DNA of 64,000 nt, from the NCBI GenBank assembly GCA_002353555.1, contig DEJO01000024.1:1-64000 (forward strand). The letters run 5' to 3'. This document shows positions 50,754 through 60,177 of the stretch, piece after piece. Every line of letters starts with the position of its first letter. The stretch's first letter is position 1. Source of the stretch: Prevotella sp. UBA2746 (GTDB lineage: Bacteria > Bacteroidota > Bacteroidia > Bacteroidales > Bacteroidaceae). The translations under genes were made by a program, and so were the position numbers. The notes under the pieces are model-generated. The model did no database searches. It was not told the DNA's origin and saw only the letters and a program-made list of their open reading frames with translations.

Positions 50754-52172
50754 ATGGAAATGGCATTGTATATTGTATTAGGACTCGTTTGCGGTGCTGC
50801 CGTAGTGTATGTCATGCTGTCGGGTAAGCTGTCGAAAGTACGGCAAGAGATTGCCGTGGCACAGACACAACTGGCTTCTGAGCGCGAAAATGCGGAGAAG
50901 CAGCTGGCATCCGAGCGTGAAAGTGCGGCACGGCAACTCAGTCAAGAGCGCGAAAGTGCGGAAAAACAGTTGCGTAGTGAGCAGGAACATGCCGCTGAAC
51001 GGCTGGAGCAGATGCAGCGTCGTCACGAGAAAGAACTGAGAGACGTGCAGGCACATGCTGACGAGTTGCGTGCGGAGATGGTGAAACAGCAGGAAGCGAA
51101 AAACCGTCTGGTGCAGGAAGAGATCCGTAACATGGCTTCGCAGATGCTCAACGAGAGCAAGTCGGCGTTGAACAAGGAGAACCGCGAACGCCTCGACACG
51201 TTGCTCACACCGCTGAAAGAGCGTATAGAAGCGTTCCAGAAGACCGTCAGCGACAACAGCAAGGAGGGCGCACAGAACAAGACGGAGATCAAGACCGCCT
51301 TTGAGGAGGCGATGAAGAAATTGCACGACGAGCAAGAGCGTACCGTCCGGCAGATGAAGGAGGACCAGGAACGTACCGTCCGCGAACTGAAAGAGCAGAC
51401 GGAACGTATCGGCAACGATGCGGCATCGCTCACACAGGCACTCAAGGGCGACTCGAAGATGCAAGGAGACTGGGGTGAGATGATTCTCGACAAGACGCTG
51501 GAAGACTGCGGACTCATCAAGGACGAGCAGTATTTCCTGCAACAGACGTTCCGTGACACCGACGGCAACCTGTTCCGTCCCGATGCCGTCATCGAGTTTC
51601 CTAACCATGAGACGGCGGTCATCGACTCGAAGGTTTCGCTCACAGCCTATCAGGAAGCAACGCGTGCGGAGACGACAGAGCTGCGCGACCGGTGGCTGAA
51701 AGAGCATGTGGCAAGTGTCCGTGCGCATGTCAACGAACTGTCTGACAAGAACTACGAGAAGCTGGTACCCAACTGTATCGGCTATGTGCTGATGTTCATC
51801 CCCTACGAGAGCGGCTACTCGGCAGCCGTGAAGACCGACCCGTCGCTCCTTCAGTATGCCTACAAGAAACACATCATCATGCTCTCGCCGTCGAACCTCC
51901 TGATGGCTTTGCAGCTCATTCACACCATGTGGCAGAACTACCGCATGAACAAGAATGTGGAGGAGATACTCCGCCAGTCAAACGACCTGTATGACAAGTT
52001 CGTCAACTTTGCAGAGTCGTTCGTCAAGATAGAGAGCGACATACAGAAAGTGCAAAAGGATTTCGACGTCGCAAAGCGCCAGCTTTCTGAAGGACCAGGC
52101 AACGTTATCCGCCGCTTAGACAATATGAAAACTCTCGGTATCACGCCGAAGAAGCAGATACCGGAACTGTAG
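50754..52172 (+). CDS. rmuC: DNA recombination protein RmuC
   Basis: A 472-residue protein with one N-terminal helix (ALYIVLGLVCGAAVVYVML), a long coiled coil (about 30-220) built partly from repeated (S/Q)ERE(N/S)A(E/A)(K/R)QL units, and the RmuC nuclease-like domain with KGDSKMQGDWGEMILDKTLE near 245 and AVIDSKVSLTAYQEA near 300. RmuC limits inversions at short inverted repeats, which is apt in a repeat-rich genome. The start at 50754 (or 50760) is required to keep the membrane anchor. It is only 5 nt after the -7 box, so the mRNA may be leaderless. Confidence 0.92.
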   Translation: MEMALYIVLGLVCGAAVVYVMLSGKLSKVRQEIAVAQTQLASERENAEKQLASERESAARQLSQERESAEKQLRSEQEHAAERLEQMQRRHEKELRDVQAHADELRAEMVKQQEAKNRLVQEEIRNMASQMLNESKSALNKENRERLDTLLTPLKERIEAFQKTVSDNSKEGAQNKTEIKTAFEEAMKKLHDEQERTVRQMKEDQERTVRELKEQTERIGNDAASLTQALKGDSKMQGDWGEMILDKTLEDCGLIKDEQYFLQQTFRDTDGNLFRPDAVIEFPNHETAVIDSKVSLTAYQEATRAETTELRDRWLKEHVASVRAHVNELSDKNYEKLVPNCIGYVLMFIPYESGYSAAVKTDPSLLQYAYKKHIIMLSPSNLLMALQLIHTMWQNYRMNKNVEEILRQSNDLYDKFVNFAESFVKIESDIQKVQKDFDVAKRQLSEGPGNVIRRLDNMKTLGITPKKQIPEL

Positions 52173-52341
<169 letters not shown>

Positions 52342-52364
<23 letters not shown>

Positions 52365-54567
52365 CAAGAAAGGTGTCGAAATACTGTGTAATGCGTTCAT
52401 GCAGGTGAACGCTTTGGTGTCCCCTCATGTTGTGAGGCTCACCAGGATAGACGAAGAAGTCGGGTTGCGTGCCGGTTTCAATGCACTTGGCGATGAACGA
52501 CAAGCATTGTTGCGGCACCACCGTCGGATCGTTGTAGCCCGTGATAATCTGTAGTTTACCTTTCAGGTCTTTAGCCTTGTTGATCAGACTCGTCTTCTCG
52601 TAGCCTTCCGGGTTGGTTTGCGGCGTGTCCATATAGCGTTCGCCATACATCACCTCGTACCATTTCCAGTCGATGACAGGGCCGCCGGCGACTCCTACCT
52701 TGAAGACATCCGGGTAGTTGGTCATCAAAGAGATGGTCATGAATCCGCCGAAGCTCCAGCCATGAACGCCCATGCGGTCAGTATCGACATAGGGCAGCGA
52801 CTGGAGGAACGCCACACCTTGCATCTGGTCTTGCATCTCCACCTGTCCCAGTTGGCGGAACGTCACCTGTTCAAAGTCACGTCCGCGGTTCTCACTTCCC
52901 CTGTTGTCAAGGACGAAGATGATGTAACCTTTCTGTGCCATGTAGGTCTCCCATGAGCGTGAACTATAGTGCCAGCCAGCATCTACGTTGTGGGCATGCG
53001 GTCCGCCATAGACATAGACGACGGTGGGATATTTCTTCTGCGGGTCGAAGTCAGCCGGTTTCACCATGCGGTAGTAGAGGTCCGTCACGCCGTCGGCAGC
53101 CTTCAGCGTACCACATTCAAACGTGGGTTGCTGATAGTCTTTCCACGGGTCGGCAGCAGTCAGCAGCTTCGTACCCATCTTTCCTGTTGTCGGTTTCACC
53201 TCGATACAACCTGGTACGTCGGGTTCCGTGTAGCGGTCGAGAAGGAAGGAACCGTCTTCCGACAGCTCACCGTAGTGGTAGCCGCGTCCGTTGTCGAGCG
53301 GAGTGCGCTTGCCAGTCCCTATGCTTACGGCATACAGGTTGGCTTGTATGGGGTTCTTCTCGTTCGATTGGATGATGATGGTCTTGTCCTTCTTGTTGAA
53401 TCCCAGCACATCCATGACCACCCACTTGCCTGATGTGAGCTGCCTGACCAGTTTCCCGTCCTTGCGATAGAGGTACAGGTGGTTGTAACCGTCGCGCTGG
53501 CTCTGCATGATGAAGAGCGAGTCGTCCCACGGCAGGAACATGATGGGATGGAGCGGTTCTACATATTTCGGGCTGGTCTCGCGGTAGAGCTCTGCCAGTC
53601 GTTTGCCTGTTGCGGCATCGTAGCTGACCAGCCGGCAGTCGTTCTGGTCGCGGTTCAGCTCGAACATATAGACGGTACTGTTGTCAGGGCTCCATGCGAT
53701 GTTGGTGAAGTAGACGGGCAATTTAGTTTCGGACACGTTTTCGGAAGCGATGCCACCGAGTACGGAACCAGAGGGAGTGTCGAGATAGATGGTTTTTCCG
53801 GTCTTTACGTCGTAGATGCCAACGGTGACGACATGCGATGTCTCGCCAGCCATCGGGTATTTGTCTGGTTCGTATTGGGCGATGCGTGGGAAGATGTCTA
53901 CCTGCGGGTAGTCGGCAACCATGCTCTGGTCCATGCGGTAGAACGCCAATCGCTGTCCGTCGGGGCTCCAGAACGTGCCTTTGCTGATGCCGAACTCGTC
54001 GCGGTGTACGCTCTGTCCGTAAACCAGTTCACGGCTGCCGTCGTTGGAAAGCTGGTGGAGGGTCCCTTTTGCATCGACAACCATCAGCTGGTTGTCCTTG
54101 ACGTATGCCGTGTTTCTCGACCGGGCACACCAGTCGTTGGCGTTATCAGACGATATGCTGTCCTGCCACACCACCTTCTTCGCCTTGAAGTCGACGAGTA
54201 CGACCGACTTCCTGTTGCCTACCGCCACAATGGGCTTGTCGGGATAAGGGAAGGTGGCGTTCATCAGGTGGCGTACAAATACGGAGTCGTTGCTGCGAGT
54301 CCACGTGTTGATGTCGTCAAGGGTGAACAGTTGCGTTTCCTTCCCCGTCTTCTTGTCGATGGTGGAGCACGTCTCCACGTCGGTGTGTACCAGTTCGTTG
54401 CCCCACCATGCCGTGTAGATGTTCTCCGGTCGCAGGTTGGCATAGTTGTTACCACCGAAGTTGAGGTCTTCCAGGGTGAACAGTTTCTTCTGAGCCATGA
54501 GCGTTGTGGGATAGAGTAGCAGAATCCATACAGGCAGGAGCGCCACGATATGCTTAATCTTCATCAT
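52342..54567 (-). CDS. S9 family dipeptidyl-peptidase IV-like protease
   Basis: A 741-residue exported serine peptidase of the DPP-IV/prolyl tripeptidyl peptidase family, with a signal peptide (MMKIKHIVALLPVWILLLYP). A beta-propeller domain (about 60-470) precedes the alpha/beta hydrolase. The nucleophile is in HGWSFGGFM near 606, the Asp in GYNDPTVVP near 680 and the His in GEPHNMRGH near 711. It cleaves N-terminal dipeptides after proline from peptides in the periplasm. The start at the ATG pair (54567/54564) overlaps the methyltransferase stop by 14 bp. A longer frame upstream is a shadow of that gene. The C-terminus and stop come from the AT-rich repeat. Confidence 0.92.
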
Positions 54568-56119
54568 TGTCGAAGTTCTTTTTGCGCTTGTCAAAACCTT
54601 TGCTTCCTCTGTCGAAGCCCTTACTGCCTCTGTCGAAGCCCTTTCCTTTCCTGTCGAAACGCTTGCCGCCGCGTCTGTCGTCGTCGCGGTCGAAGTGTTT
54701 TCTGCGGTCGTCGTCGCGCGAGAACCGTCTGCTGATGCGTTCCCTTTCGTCGCCTTTTCGTTCGCCGAGGTAGTTTTTCTCAAACGAGTGGAACTTGAAC
54801 GAGCGGATGTCGCCTTCCTCGTTCTCCTCTTCATCGGTCAGGCGTTGCTTAAATTCGCGGTTCTTCTTGAACCTGTGTTTCTCTGCCATCGCCTTCTTCT
54901 CGTCCTCCGTCTTTACGATGCCGCCCTCTTCGCGGAACTCCTTCATCTTGCCTTCGAACATGGCATACTTGCGGAACTCACACTCCAGCGAACCGTTGTA
55001 GAGCGGTATCTTGATAGACGGTTTCAGTCCTATCTGCTCGAAGCACTCTTCGCGGTAGCTCAACACCCATGCGTTGTTTCCGCCGAAAGCATGCTTGAGG
55101 CGCTCGCCAATCATCTTATAGGTGCCCAGGAGGTTGGGCGTGGAGATGCGTTCGCCGTAGGGTGGGTTCATCACGATGATGCTCTTCTCCTGGGGTTGCG
55201 TAAAGTCCTTGAAGTCTTGCATGCTGATGGTGATGTCCTTTGACAGTCCTGCCGCCCGGACATTGAGGTTGGCGGTGTTGACCGCCTTCATGTCGTTGTC
55301 GTATCCGTAGATGTGGTGTTCGAAGTCGCGCTCCTGCGAGTCGTCGTTGTATATCTCGTCGAAGAGTTCCTGGTCGTAGTCAGGCCACTTCTCGAAGGCA
55401 AACTCCTTGCGGAAGACGCCCGGCGAGATGTTGCGGGCGATGAGTGCCGCCTCTATGGGTAGCGTTCCCGACCCGCACATAGGGTCTATGAAGTCAGTCT
55501 CTCCGCGCCATCCCGTCATCAGGATCATGCCGGCTGCCAGCACTTCGTTGAGCGGAGCCTCGCGTGTCTCCTGCCTATAGCCGCGTCTGTGCAGCGACTC
55601 GCCGCTGGAGTCGAGCGATAGCGTTGCCTTGTCTTCGGCGATATGGATGTTCAGGCGTATGTCTGGATTGGTCACAGAGATGTTGGGACGGTCTCCGGTA
55701 CGCTCTCTGAACTGGTCTACGATGGCATCTTTCACCTTGTAGGTGACGAAGCGTGAGTTGCGGAACTCCTCAGAGTATACCACAGAGTCTACCGAGAACG
55801 TCTTCCCCTTTCCGATATACTTGCTCCAGTCTATCTTCTTCACCTCGTCGTACATGTCTTCAGCCGAGCGTGCCTTGAAGTGCGCTATCGGCTTGAGTAT
55901 GCGTATGGCTGTGTGCAACTGGAAGTTGGCACGGTAGAGCATCTCCTTGTTGCCTGTGAAGGACACCATCCGTCGTCCCGTCTGTATGTCGTTGGCACCC
56001 AGTTGTGTCAGCTCTTCCGCCAGCACGTTCTCCAGTCCCATGAACGTCTTGGCTATCATTTCGAAGCTTTCGCTTCCGTTACCCCATGTGTTTTCCATTT
56101 GGTTAAATTCCTGTTCCAT
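54554..56119 (-). CDS. THUMP-domain RNA methyltransferase (RlmL-like, class I)
   Basis: A 521-residue protein. An N-terminal ferredoxin-like/THUMP region (about 20-165) is followed by a Rossmann methyltransferase with DPMCGSGTLPIEAA near 215 and the N6-type catalytic NPPYGER near 320. This is the UPF0020 family that methylates guanosines of 23S rRNA (RlmL side). The C-terminal 110 residues are low complexity, with repeats (RGSKGFDRGSKGFD) rich in Arg, Asp, Lys, Gly and Phe, and resemble RNA-binding disordered tails. It overlaps the cysE-like gene by 17 bp and the peptidase by 14 bp, so the three form one operon. Confidence 0.92.
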   Translation of the reverse strand: MEQEFNQMENTWGNGSESFEMIAKTFMGLENVLAEELTQLGANDIQTGRRMVSFTGNKEMLYRANFQLHTAIRILKPIAHFKARSAEDMYDEVKKIDWSKYIGKGKTFSVDSVVYSEEFRNSRFVTYKVKDAIVDQFRERTGDRPNISVTNPDIRLNIHIAEDKATLSLDSSGESLHRRGYRQETREAPLNEVLAAGMILMTGWRGETDFIDPMCGSGTLPIEAALIARNISPGVFRKEFAFEKWPDYDQELFDEIYNDDSQERDFEHHIYGYDNDMKAVNTANLNVRAAGLSKDITISMQDFKDFTQPQEKSIIVMNPPYGERISTPNLLGTYKMIGERLKHAFGGNNAWVLSYREECFEQIGLKPSIKIPLYNGSLECEFRKYAMFEGKMKEFREEGGIVKTEDEKKAMAEKHRFKKNREFKQRLTDEEENEEGDIRSFKFHSFEKNYLGERKGDERERISRRFSRDDDRRKHFDRDDDRRGGKRFDRKGKGFDRGSKGFDRGSKGFDKRKKNFDNDED

Positions 56120-57059
56120 GATTAAATTCCAAATCTAAGTTGTCTATTTTCTCCTTATTATACTTGCGTGTGTTGGCCCGCATGTTGCGCGTCACCCACA
56201 CGTTGGCACCCACGACGCAGTTTTCGCCTATCGTGATGCGTCCCAGGACGGTGGCATTGGCATAGATGACCACGTTGTCCTTCAGGATAGGATGGCGTGG
56301 AATGCCCTTGATAGGGTTGCCCTCGTTGTCGAGCGGGAAGCTGATGGCTCCCAGCGTCACACCCTGATACAGCTTCACATGGTCTCCGATGATGCATGTG
56401 GCACCGATGACGACACCCGTACCGTGGTCTATCGTGAAATACTTGCCGATGGTTGCTGCCGGATGAATGTCGATACCCGTCTCCGAGTGAGCCATCTCCG
56501 TCATCATGCGAGGGATGAGGGGCACGCCCAAGAGATACAGTTCGTGGGCTATGCGGTAGTTGATGAGCGCCTTGATGACGGGATAGCACGAGATAATCTC
56601 ACCCTGGCTCGATGCCGCAGGGTCTCCGTCGTAGGCAGCCTGTATGTCCGTAGCCAGCGTACTCCTGATTTCCGGCAGCTTGGCAATCAGCTGTGTCGCC
56701 AGGTCCGACGCATGTTCCAGGCAGATTTCCGACTCAGCCTTGTGGCATCCGCACGCTTCTGCGTCCTCAGCCGTGAGTCCGAAGCACAGTCCTGCCAGTA
56801 TCTGCTGGCTCAGCAGCTTGTGCATCCGTTCGATGTTTACGCCAATCTGATATTTCAAGGTTTGCGACTTTACGGAAGAATGTCCGTAGAATCCAGGGAA
56901 AATCGTTGCCCTTGCCAGTTCGACAATCTCTTCGAGTGCCTTTCCTGAAGGCAGCGGGTCGCCCTCGCGGTGCTCATGGAAGAGTCCTTTCAGGGCATAC
57001 AGCTCTGAGAGGTGGTCCACCGTCTGGGTCAGAATGTGAGTTGTGTTCTCGCTACTCAT
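56103..57059 (-). CDS. cysE: Serine O-acetyltransferase (EpsC/CysE type)
   Basis: A 318-residue serine acetyltransferase, first gene of the operon. The N-terminal helical region (about 1-185) includes a Cys/His cluster (GLTAEDAEACGCHK). The left-handed beta-helix then has HPAATIGKYFTIDHGTGVV near 200, with the catalytic Asp-His pair. It makes O-acetylserine for cysteine synthesis. It is longer than the E. coli enzyme (273 residues) at the N-terminus, as in the EpsC group of Bacteroidetes and plants. Confidence 0.93.
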   Translation of the reverse strand: MSSENTTHILTQTVDHLSELYALKGLFHEHREGDPLPSGKALEEIVELARATIFPGFYGHSSVKSQTLKYQIGVNIERMHKLLSQQILAGLCFGLTAEDAEACGCHKAESEICLEHASDLATQLIAKLPEIRSTLATDIQAAYDGDPAASSQGEIISCYPVIKALINYRIAHELYLLGVPLIPRMMTEMAHSETGIDIHPAATIGKYFTIDHGTGVVIGATCIIGDHVKLYQGVTLGAISFPLDNEGNPIKGIPRHPILKDNVVIYANATVLGRITIGENCVVGANVWVTRNMRANTRKYNKEKIDNLDLEFNHGTGI

Positions 57060-57085
57060 TATCGTGTGTATCAGTAAATATGGTG

Positions 57086-57093
57086 CAAAGATA
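57086..57093 (-). promoter_or_regulatory. -7 element for the cysE operon
   Basis: The minus strand reads TATCTTTG followed by CACC, 26 bp before the ATG at 57059. Confidence 0.65.
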
Positions 57094-57148
57094 ATAAAAA
57101 GTTAGGAGATAGGCGTTTGAAGAGGTGAGTTTTTTCAACCAACTCAGC

Positions 57149-57280
57149 TATTTCGCGCGGAGAATGCAGCCATTTCGAAGGACAAACTCAGCCATTTCGA
57201 AGGACAAACTCAACCATTTCGAGGGACAAGCTCATCCATTTCGAAGGACAAACTCAGCCCATTCGAAGGACAAAACGTAT
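57149..57280. repeat. Tandem array of six 22-bp units (locus 2)
   Basis: Units start at 57149 (degenerate), 57171, 57193, 57215, 57237 and 57259, of the form CATTTCGAAGGACAAACTCA followed by GC. Period and GGACAAA core match the array at 18352-18439, but the flanking half differs (TTTCGAA instead of TTTGCGG). There are no spacers. Confidence 0.9.
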
Positions 57281-57286
57281 GGTATT

Positions 57287-57421
57287 GAAAGAAAAACCTG
57301 CAAGTTTTCATTTGAAAACCTGCAGGTTTTTATATGTAAACCTATAAGTTTTCATATAAGAACTTATAGGTTAACGATGTCTGTATGTTGCTTTTCCGTT
57401 TCCTGACCAAGGAAACCAAAG
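57287..57421 (-). ncRNA. Candidate small RNA with two hairpins (locus 2)
   Basis: The minus-strand -7 box (57427-57434) is followed by about 52 nt, the perfect 12-bp hairpin AACCTATAAGTT/AACTTATAGGTT (57372-57339), then a 17-bp terminator-like hairpin (57331-57292) with flanking A5/T5. The layout matches 18447-18590. The locus lies between two divergent protein-coding promoters, so a terminator here makes sense only if a transcript starts in between. The 554-bp gap otherwise holds the 22-bp array and the two flanking promoters. Confidence 0.4.
57292..57331. terminator. Bidirectional terminator-like hairpin, locus 2
   Basis: AAAAACCTGCAAGTTTT pairs with AAAACCTGCAGGTTTTT over 17 positions with one mismatch and a 6-nt loop. 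It is a homologue of the hairpin at 18452-18491. Confidence 0.7.
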
Positions 57422-57426
57422 CTATG

Positions 57427-57434
57427 CAAAGATA
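57427..57434 (-). promoter_or_regulatory. Minus-strand -7 element facing the locus-2 hairpins
   Basis: The minus strand reads TTGTATCTTTGCATAG. A CTTG lies 20 bp upstream of the -7 box as a possible -33. No protein gene is directly downstream; cysE has its own promoter. Confidence 0.5.
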
Positions 57435-57575
57435 CAACATTTCTGGGGAATTTGCAAGTTTTCCGGCGGCATTTTTCTCGTGTTGTGTTGGCGACGAGAG
57501 CCGTCTTGCCCTTTGTCTATCAGTTAAACTTTCATATAATCCGACCTTTTTGTGTGCAAAGTTGGAAATAATATC

Positions 57576-57583
57576 TACCTTTG
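57576..57583 (+). promoter_or_regulatory. -7 element for the inositol-lipid operon
   Basis: TACCTTTG followed by CATGC, 30 bp before the ATG at 57614. It is the only clear promoter ahead of the five-gene cluster, apart from an internal one at 60406-60437. Confidence 0.65.
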
Positions 57584-57613
57584 CATGCTCTTTCAAATAA
57601 CAGAGAAAAACAG

Positions 57614-58393
57614 ATGAAGTATGCAATCATAGCAGCTGGCGACGGTTCGCGGCTGGCACACGAGGGTGTCAGCGTGCCCAAGCCGTTGGTTCAGGTGGGT
57701 GGCGAAGGACTTTTGCACCGTCTGTTGCGCATCTTCATGGCGTGCAACGCGACGGAGATACTCGTCGTCAGCAACGCCACGATGCCGCAGGTGGAGGCGC
57801 AGCTGTGTGCCATCGGCAACGAAGGCATCGGCGGCCGGACGGTACCCCTGCGCCATTTGTCGAAGACGACACCCAGCAGCATGCACAGCTTCTATGAGTT
57901 GTCGGCGTGGTTGCAAGGCGACGAGCCTTTCGTGCTGACGACGGTAGACACCGTTTTCCGCGAAGACGAGTTCCATGCATACGTGAGTGACTTCGTCAAG
58001 GCCTTGTCTGAAGGAAAGGACGGGCTGATGGGCGTCACCCGATATGTGGACGACGAGAAGCCGCTCTACGTCACCGCTGACAGCCGGCAGCACATCACCG
58101 GCTTTTGGGACGAGCGCCCAGAACGCTTGTCAAGCGGTTCTCCAGCCTTCCAGGACAGCGACGAGCTGTTCGTCTCAGCAGGCATCTACGGACTCACCCC
58201 CAAGGCTTTGCTGACGCTGAAGGCGTGTGTGGAACGGGGCGAAAGTCGCATGCGCAATTTCCAGAGGGCTTTGCTCCGTGACGGTCTCGACCTGTCGGCA
58301 TGGCCGTTCACGAAGGTTCTCGACGTGGACCACAGGGAGGACATCGAGAAAGCCGATGTGTTTCTAAACGAAGAAAAAGCTGATGAAGGATAA
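57614..58393 (+). CDS. Sugar/alditol nucleotidyltransferase-like protein
   Basis: A 259-residue protein of the NTP-transferase (GT-A) fold with IIAAGDGSRL at the start, PKPLVQVGG near 25 and the metal-binding TTVDTVF near 115. Such enzymes activate sugar or polyol phosphates with a nucleotide. It heads a cluster that I recall as the inositol-lipid locus of Bacteroides thetaiotaomicron (around BT_1522-BT_1526). Its substrate there is not certain to me; inositol phosphate is a fair guess. It overlaps the next gene by 11 bp. Confidence 0.85.
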   Translation: MKYAIIAAGDGSRLAHEGVSVPKPLVQVGGEGLLHRLLRIFMACNATEILVVSNATMPQVEAQLCAIGNEGIGGRTVPLRHLSKTTPSSMHSFYELSAWLQGDEPFVLTTVDTVFREDEFHAYVSDFVKALSEGKDGLMGVTRYVDDEKPLYVTADSRQHITGFWDERPERLSSGSPAFQDSDELFVSAGIYGLTPKALLTLKACVERGESRMRNFQRALLRDGLDLSAWPFTKVLDVDHREDIEKADVFLNEEKADEG

Positions 58394-59207
58394 AGGAAGT
58401 ATGGATGGCACCCCTCAAAGCATCGTCGGCATCAGACGGGCTGAACGCTTCTCGCCCAACTCCGTCGGGAAAGATGAGGCGATTCTGCGTGCCGTACTCG
58501 ACCGTCTGCACGGGTTGATGGTGCGGGAAGAAGATGCCGCGACGGCACTTTCGCCTGCTTCTGTCTATCTGAACATGGCGCGGAGCAACAAGGTGCTGGC
58601 TCTCCTCAAGGCGAAAGCGACACAGGGAGCCCTCGTGCTGAACCCTGCCGAGGGGGTAGAGGCGTGCCGGCGGAGCCGCATAGACGCGCTCATGCACCAG
58701 TACCACCTGCCACTTCCGCCCTTGGAAGGACACTCCGGTTACTGGCTGAAGCGTGGCGACGCGGCTGCACAAGAAGCAGCCGACGTGGTCTTCTGCGAAG
58801 ACGAGGTGGCGCTGGCGGCCGCAAAGGAACGCTTTGCCGCACGACACATCACGGACTATGTCGTACAAGCTCACGTCAGGGGCGACCTGGTGAAGTTCTA
58901 CGGCGTAGAGCCGACGGGCTTCTTCAGGGTGTTCTATCCTGGTGACGACGGCGAAAGCAAGTTTGGCAACGAACAGATGAACGGCCGTCCGCACCACTAC
59001 TTCTATCAGAAGCAGCACCTGCAAGCCTCTGCCGAGTTGCTGTCGCGGCTGGCTCATACGCCCATCTACGGCGGCGACGCCATCATCACACCCGACGGCG
59101 ACTTTGTGCTGATCGACTTCAACGACTGGCCCAGCTTCTCCCGATGTGTGGATGAGGCTGCTACCCACATCGCCCAATTCGTTAACATGCAGCTTCGTAC
59201 CCGTTAA
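58383..59207 (+). CDS. ATP-grasp-like protein of the inositol-lipid cluster
   Basis: A 274-residue protein. Residues about 110-270 look like an ATP-grasp fold: VQAHVRGDLVKFYGVE is followed by YGGDAIITPDGDFVLIDFND, with the D-x-N metal-binding end typical of the fold. ATP-grasp enzymes ligate or phosphorylate carboxylates and, in one branch, inositol phosphates. In this cluster a kinase-like or ligase role on an inositol or lipid head group is inference. The start at 58383 overlaps the upstream gene; a second ATG (58401) is possible. Confidence 0.7.
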   Translation: MKDKGSMDGTPQSIVGIRRAERFSPNSVGKDEAILRAVLDRLHGLMVREEDAATALSPASVYLNMARSNKVLALLKAKATQGALVLNPAEGVEACRRSRIDALMHQYHLPLPPLEGHSGYWLKRGDAAAQEAADVVFCEDEVALAAAKERFAARHITDYVVQAHVRGDLVKFYGVEPTGFFRVFYPGDDGESKFGNEQMNGRPHHYFYQKQHLQASAELLSRLAHTPIYGGDAIITPDGDFVLIDFNDWPSFSRCVDEAATHIAQFVNMQLRTR

Positions 59208-59222
59208 AAGCAATTGAACAAC

Positions 59223-60173
59223 ATGACAGACAACATAAAAGGAAAGACTTTTCGCGAACTCTTGCAAGCCTCCTTCAAGTCGGAAGACACGGAGGAATGG
59301 ATTGATGTATACTTTACACGTCCCATAGGACTCTTCTTTGCACTCATCTGGATCAGGCTGGGGGTGCATCCTAATGCCGTCACCATCCTCTCCATCTTCT
59401 TGGGAATGGGTGCCGGCGTGATGTTCTACTTTACCGACCTGTGGCATAACCTCTGCGGAGTCGTGCTCCTGATGCTTGCCAACTTCTGCGACTCTACCGA
59501 CGGACAGATGGCCCGCCTCACGGGTAAGAAGACGCTCATAGGCCGTATGCTCGACGGATTTGCGGGCGACGTGTGGTTCTTCAGCATCTATTTTGCACTC
59601 TGCCTGCGCCTCACTCCGCAGCCGATACCCGGTCTGGACATGCCCTGGGGCGTGTGGATATGGGTGCTGGCATTCGTGGCGGGCGTCCTCTGTCATGTGC
59701 CGCAAGCCGCACTTGCCGACTACTACCGGCAGATTCACCTCTTGTTCCTGCTGGGCAAAGAGGGTTCTGAGCTCGATACATACGCCGAACAGCATCGCAT
59801 CTACGAGTCGCTGCCCAAGAAGGGTGCCCTGTTGGAGCGCATTTTCTACGGCAACTACCAGAACTATTGTCGCAGCCAAGAGCAGCGCACGCCGGCGTTC
59901 CAACGCTTCTATGCCAAGATGAAAGAGAAGTATGCCTCGATGGACGACGTGCCGGCGCCTCTCAGACAGGCGTTTCTCAAGGGTAGCCGCCCCCTGATGC
60001 CGCTGACCAACATCCTCTCCTTCAACTGGCGTGCTATCAGCTTCTACGTCTTTTGCCTGCTGAACATCCCTTGGGTGTGCTTCCTGATAGACATCTTGGT
60101 GTTCAACACCTTATATATATATATGCGCAAGCGTCATGAGCACTTGTGCAAGACCTTGACAAGACAACTCTGA
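59223..60173 (+). CDS. CDP-alcohol phosphatidyltransferase (probable phosphatidylinositol-phosphate synthase)
   Basis: A 316-residue membrane enzyme with about six helices. The signature reads CDSTDGQMARLTGKKTLIGR then MLDGFAGD. It fits D-x2-D-G-x2-A-R-x8-G-x3-D, but the last Asp is one residue later than in the usual D-x3-D (here D-G-F-A-G-D). By context it joins inositol 3-phosphate to CDP-diacylglycerol. The central cytosolic loop (about 185-260) is longer than in minimal members. The ATG at 59223 is preferred over a TTG three codons upstream. It is 15 bp from the ATP-grasp-like gene and 4 bp from the HAD gene. Confidence 0.88.
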   Translation: MTDNIKGKTFRELLQASFKSEDTEEWIDVYFTRPIGLFFALIWIRLGVHPNAVTILSIFLGMGAGVMFYFTDLWHNLCGVVLLMLANFCDSTDGQMARLTGKKTLIGRMLDGFAGDVWFFSIYFALCLRLTPQPIPGLDMPWGVWIWVLAFVAGVLCHVPQAALADYYRQIHLLFLLGKEGSELDTYAEQHRIYESLPKKGALLERIFYGNYQNYCRSQEQRTPAFQRFYAKMKEKYASMDDVPAPLRQAFLKGSRPLMPLTNILSFNWRAISFYVFCLLNIPWVCFLIDILVFNTLYIYMRKRHEHLCKTLTRQL

Positions 60174-60177
60174 CGAT

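Noticed and set aside
54568..54834. 89-residue N-terminal extension of the DPP-IV-like protease
   Set aside because: It is antisense-like low complexity that lies wholly inside the RNA methyltransferase gene in another frame. The signal peptide begins at 54567/54564.
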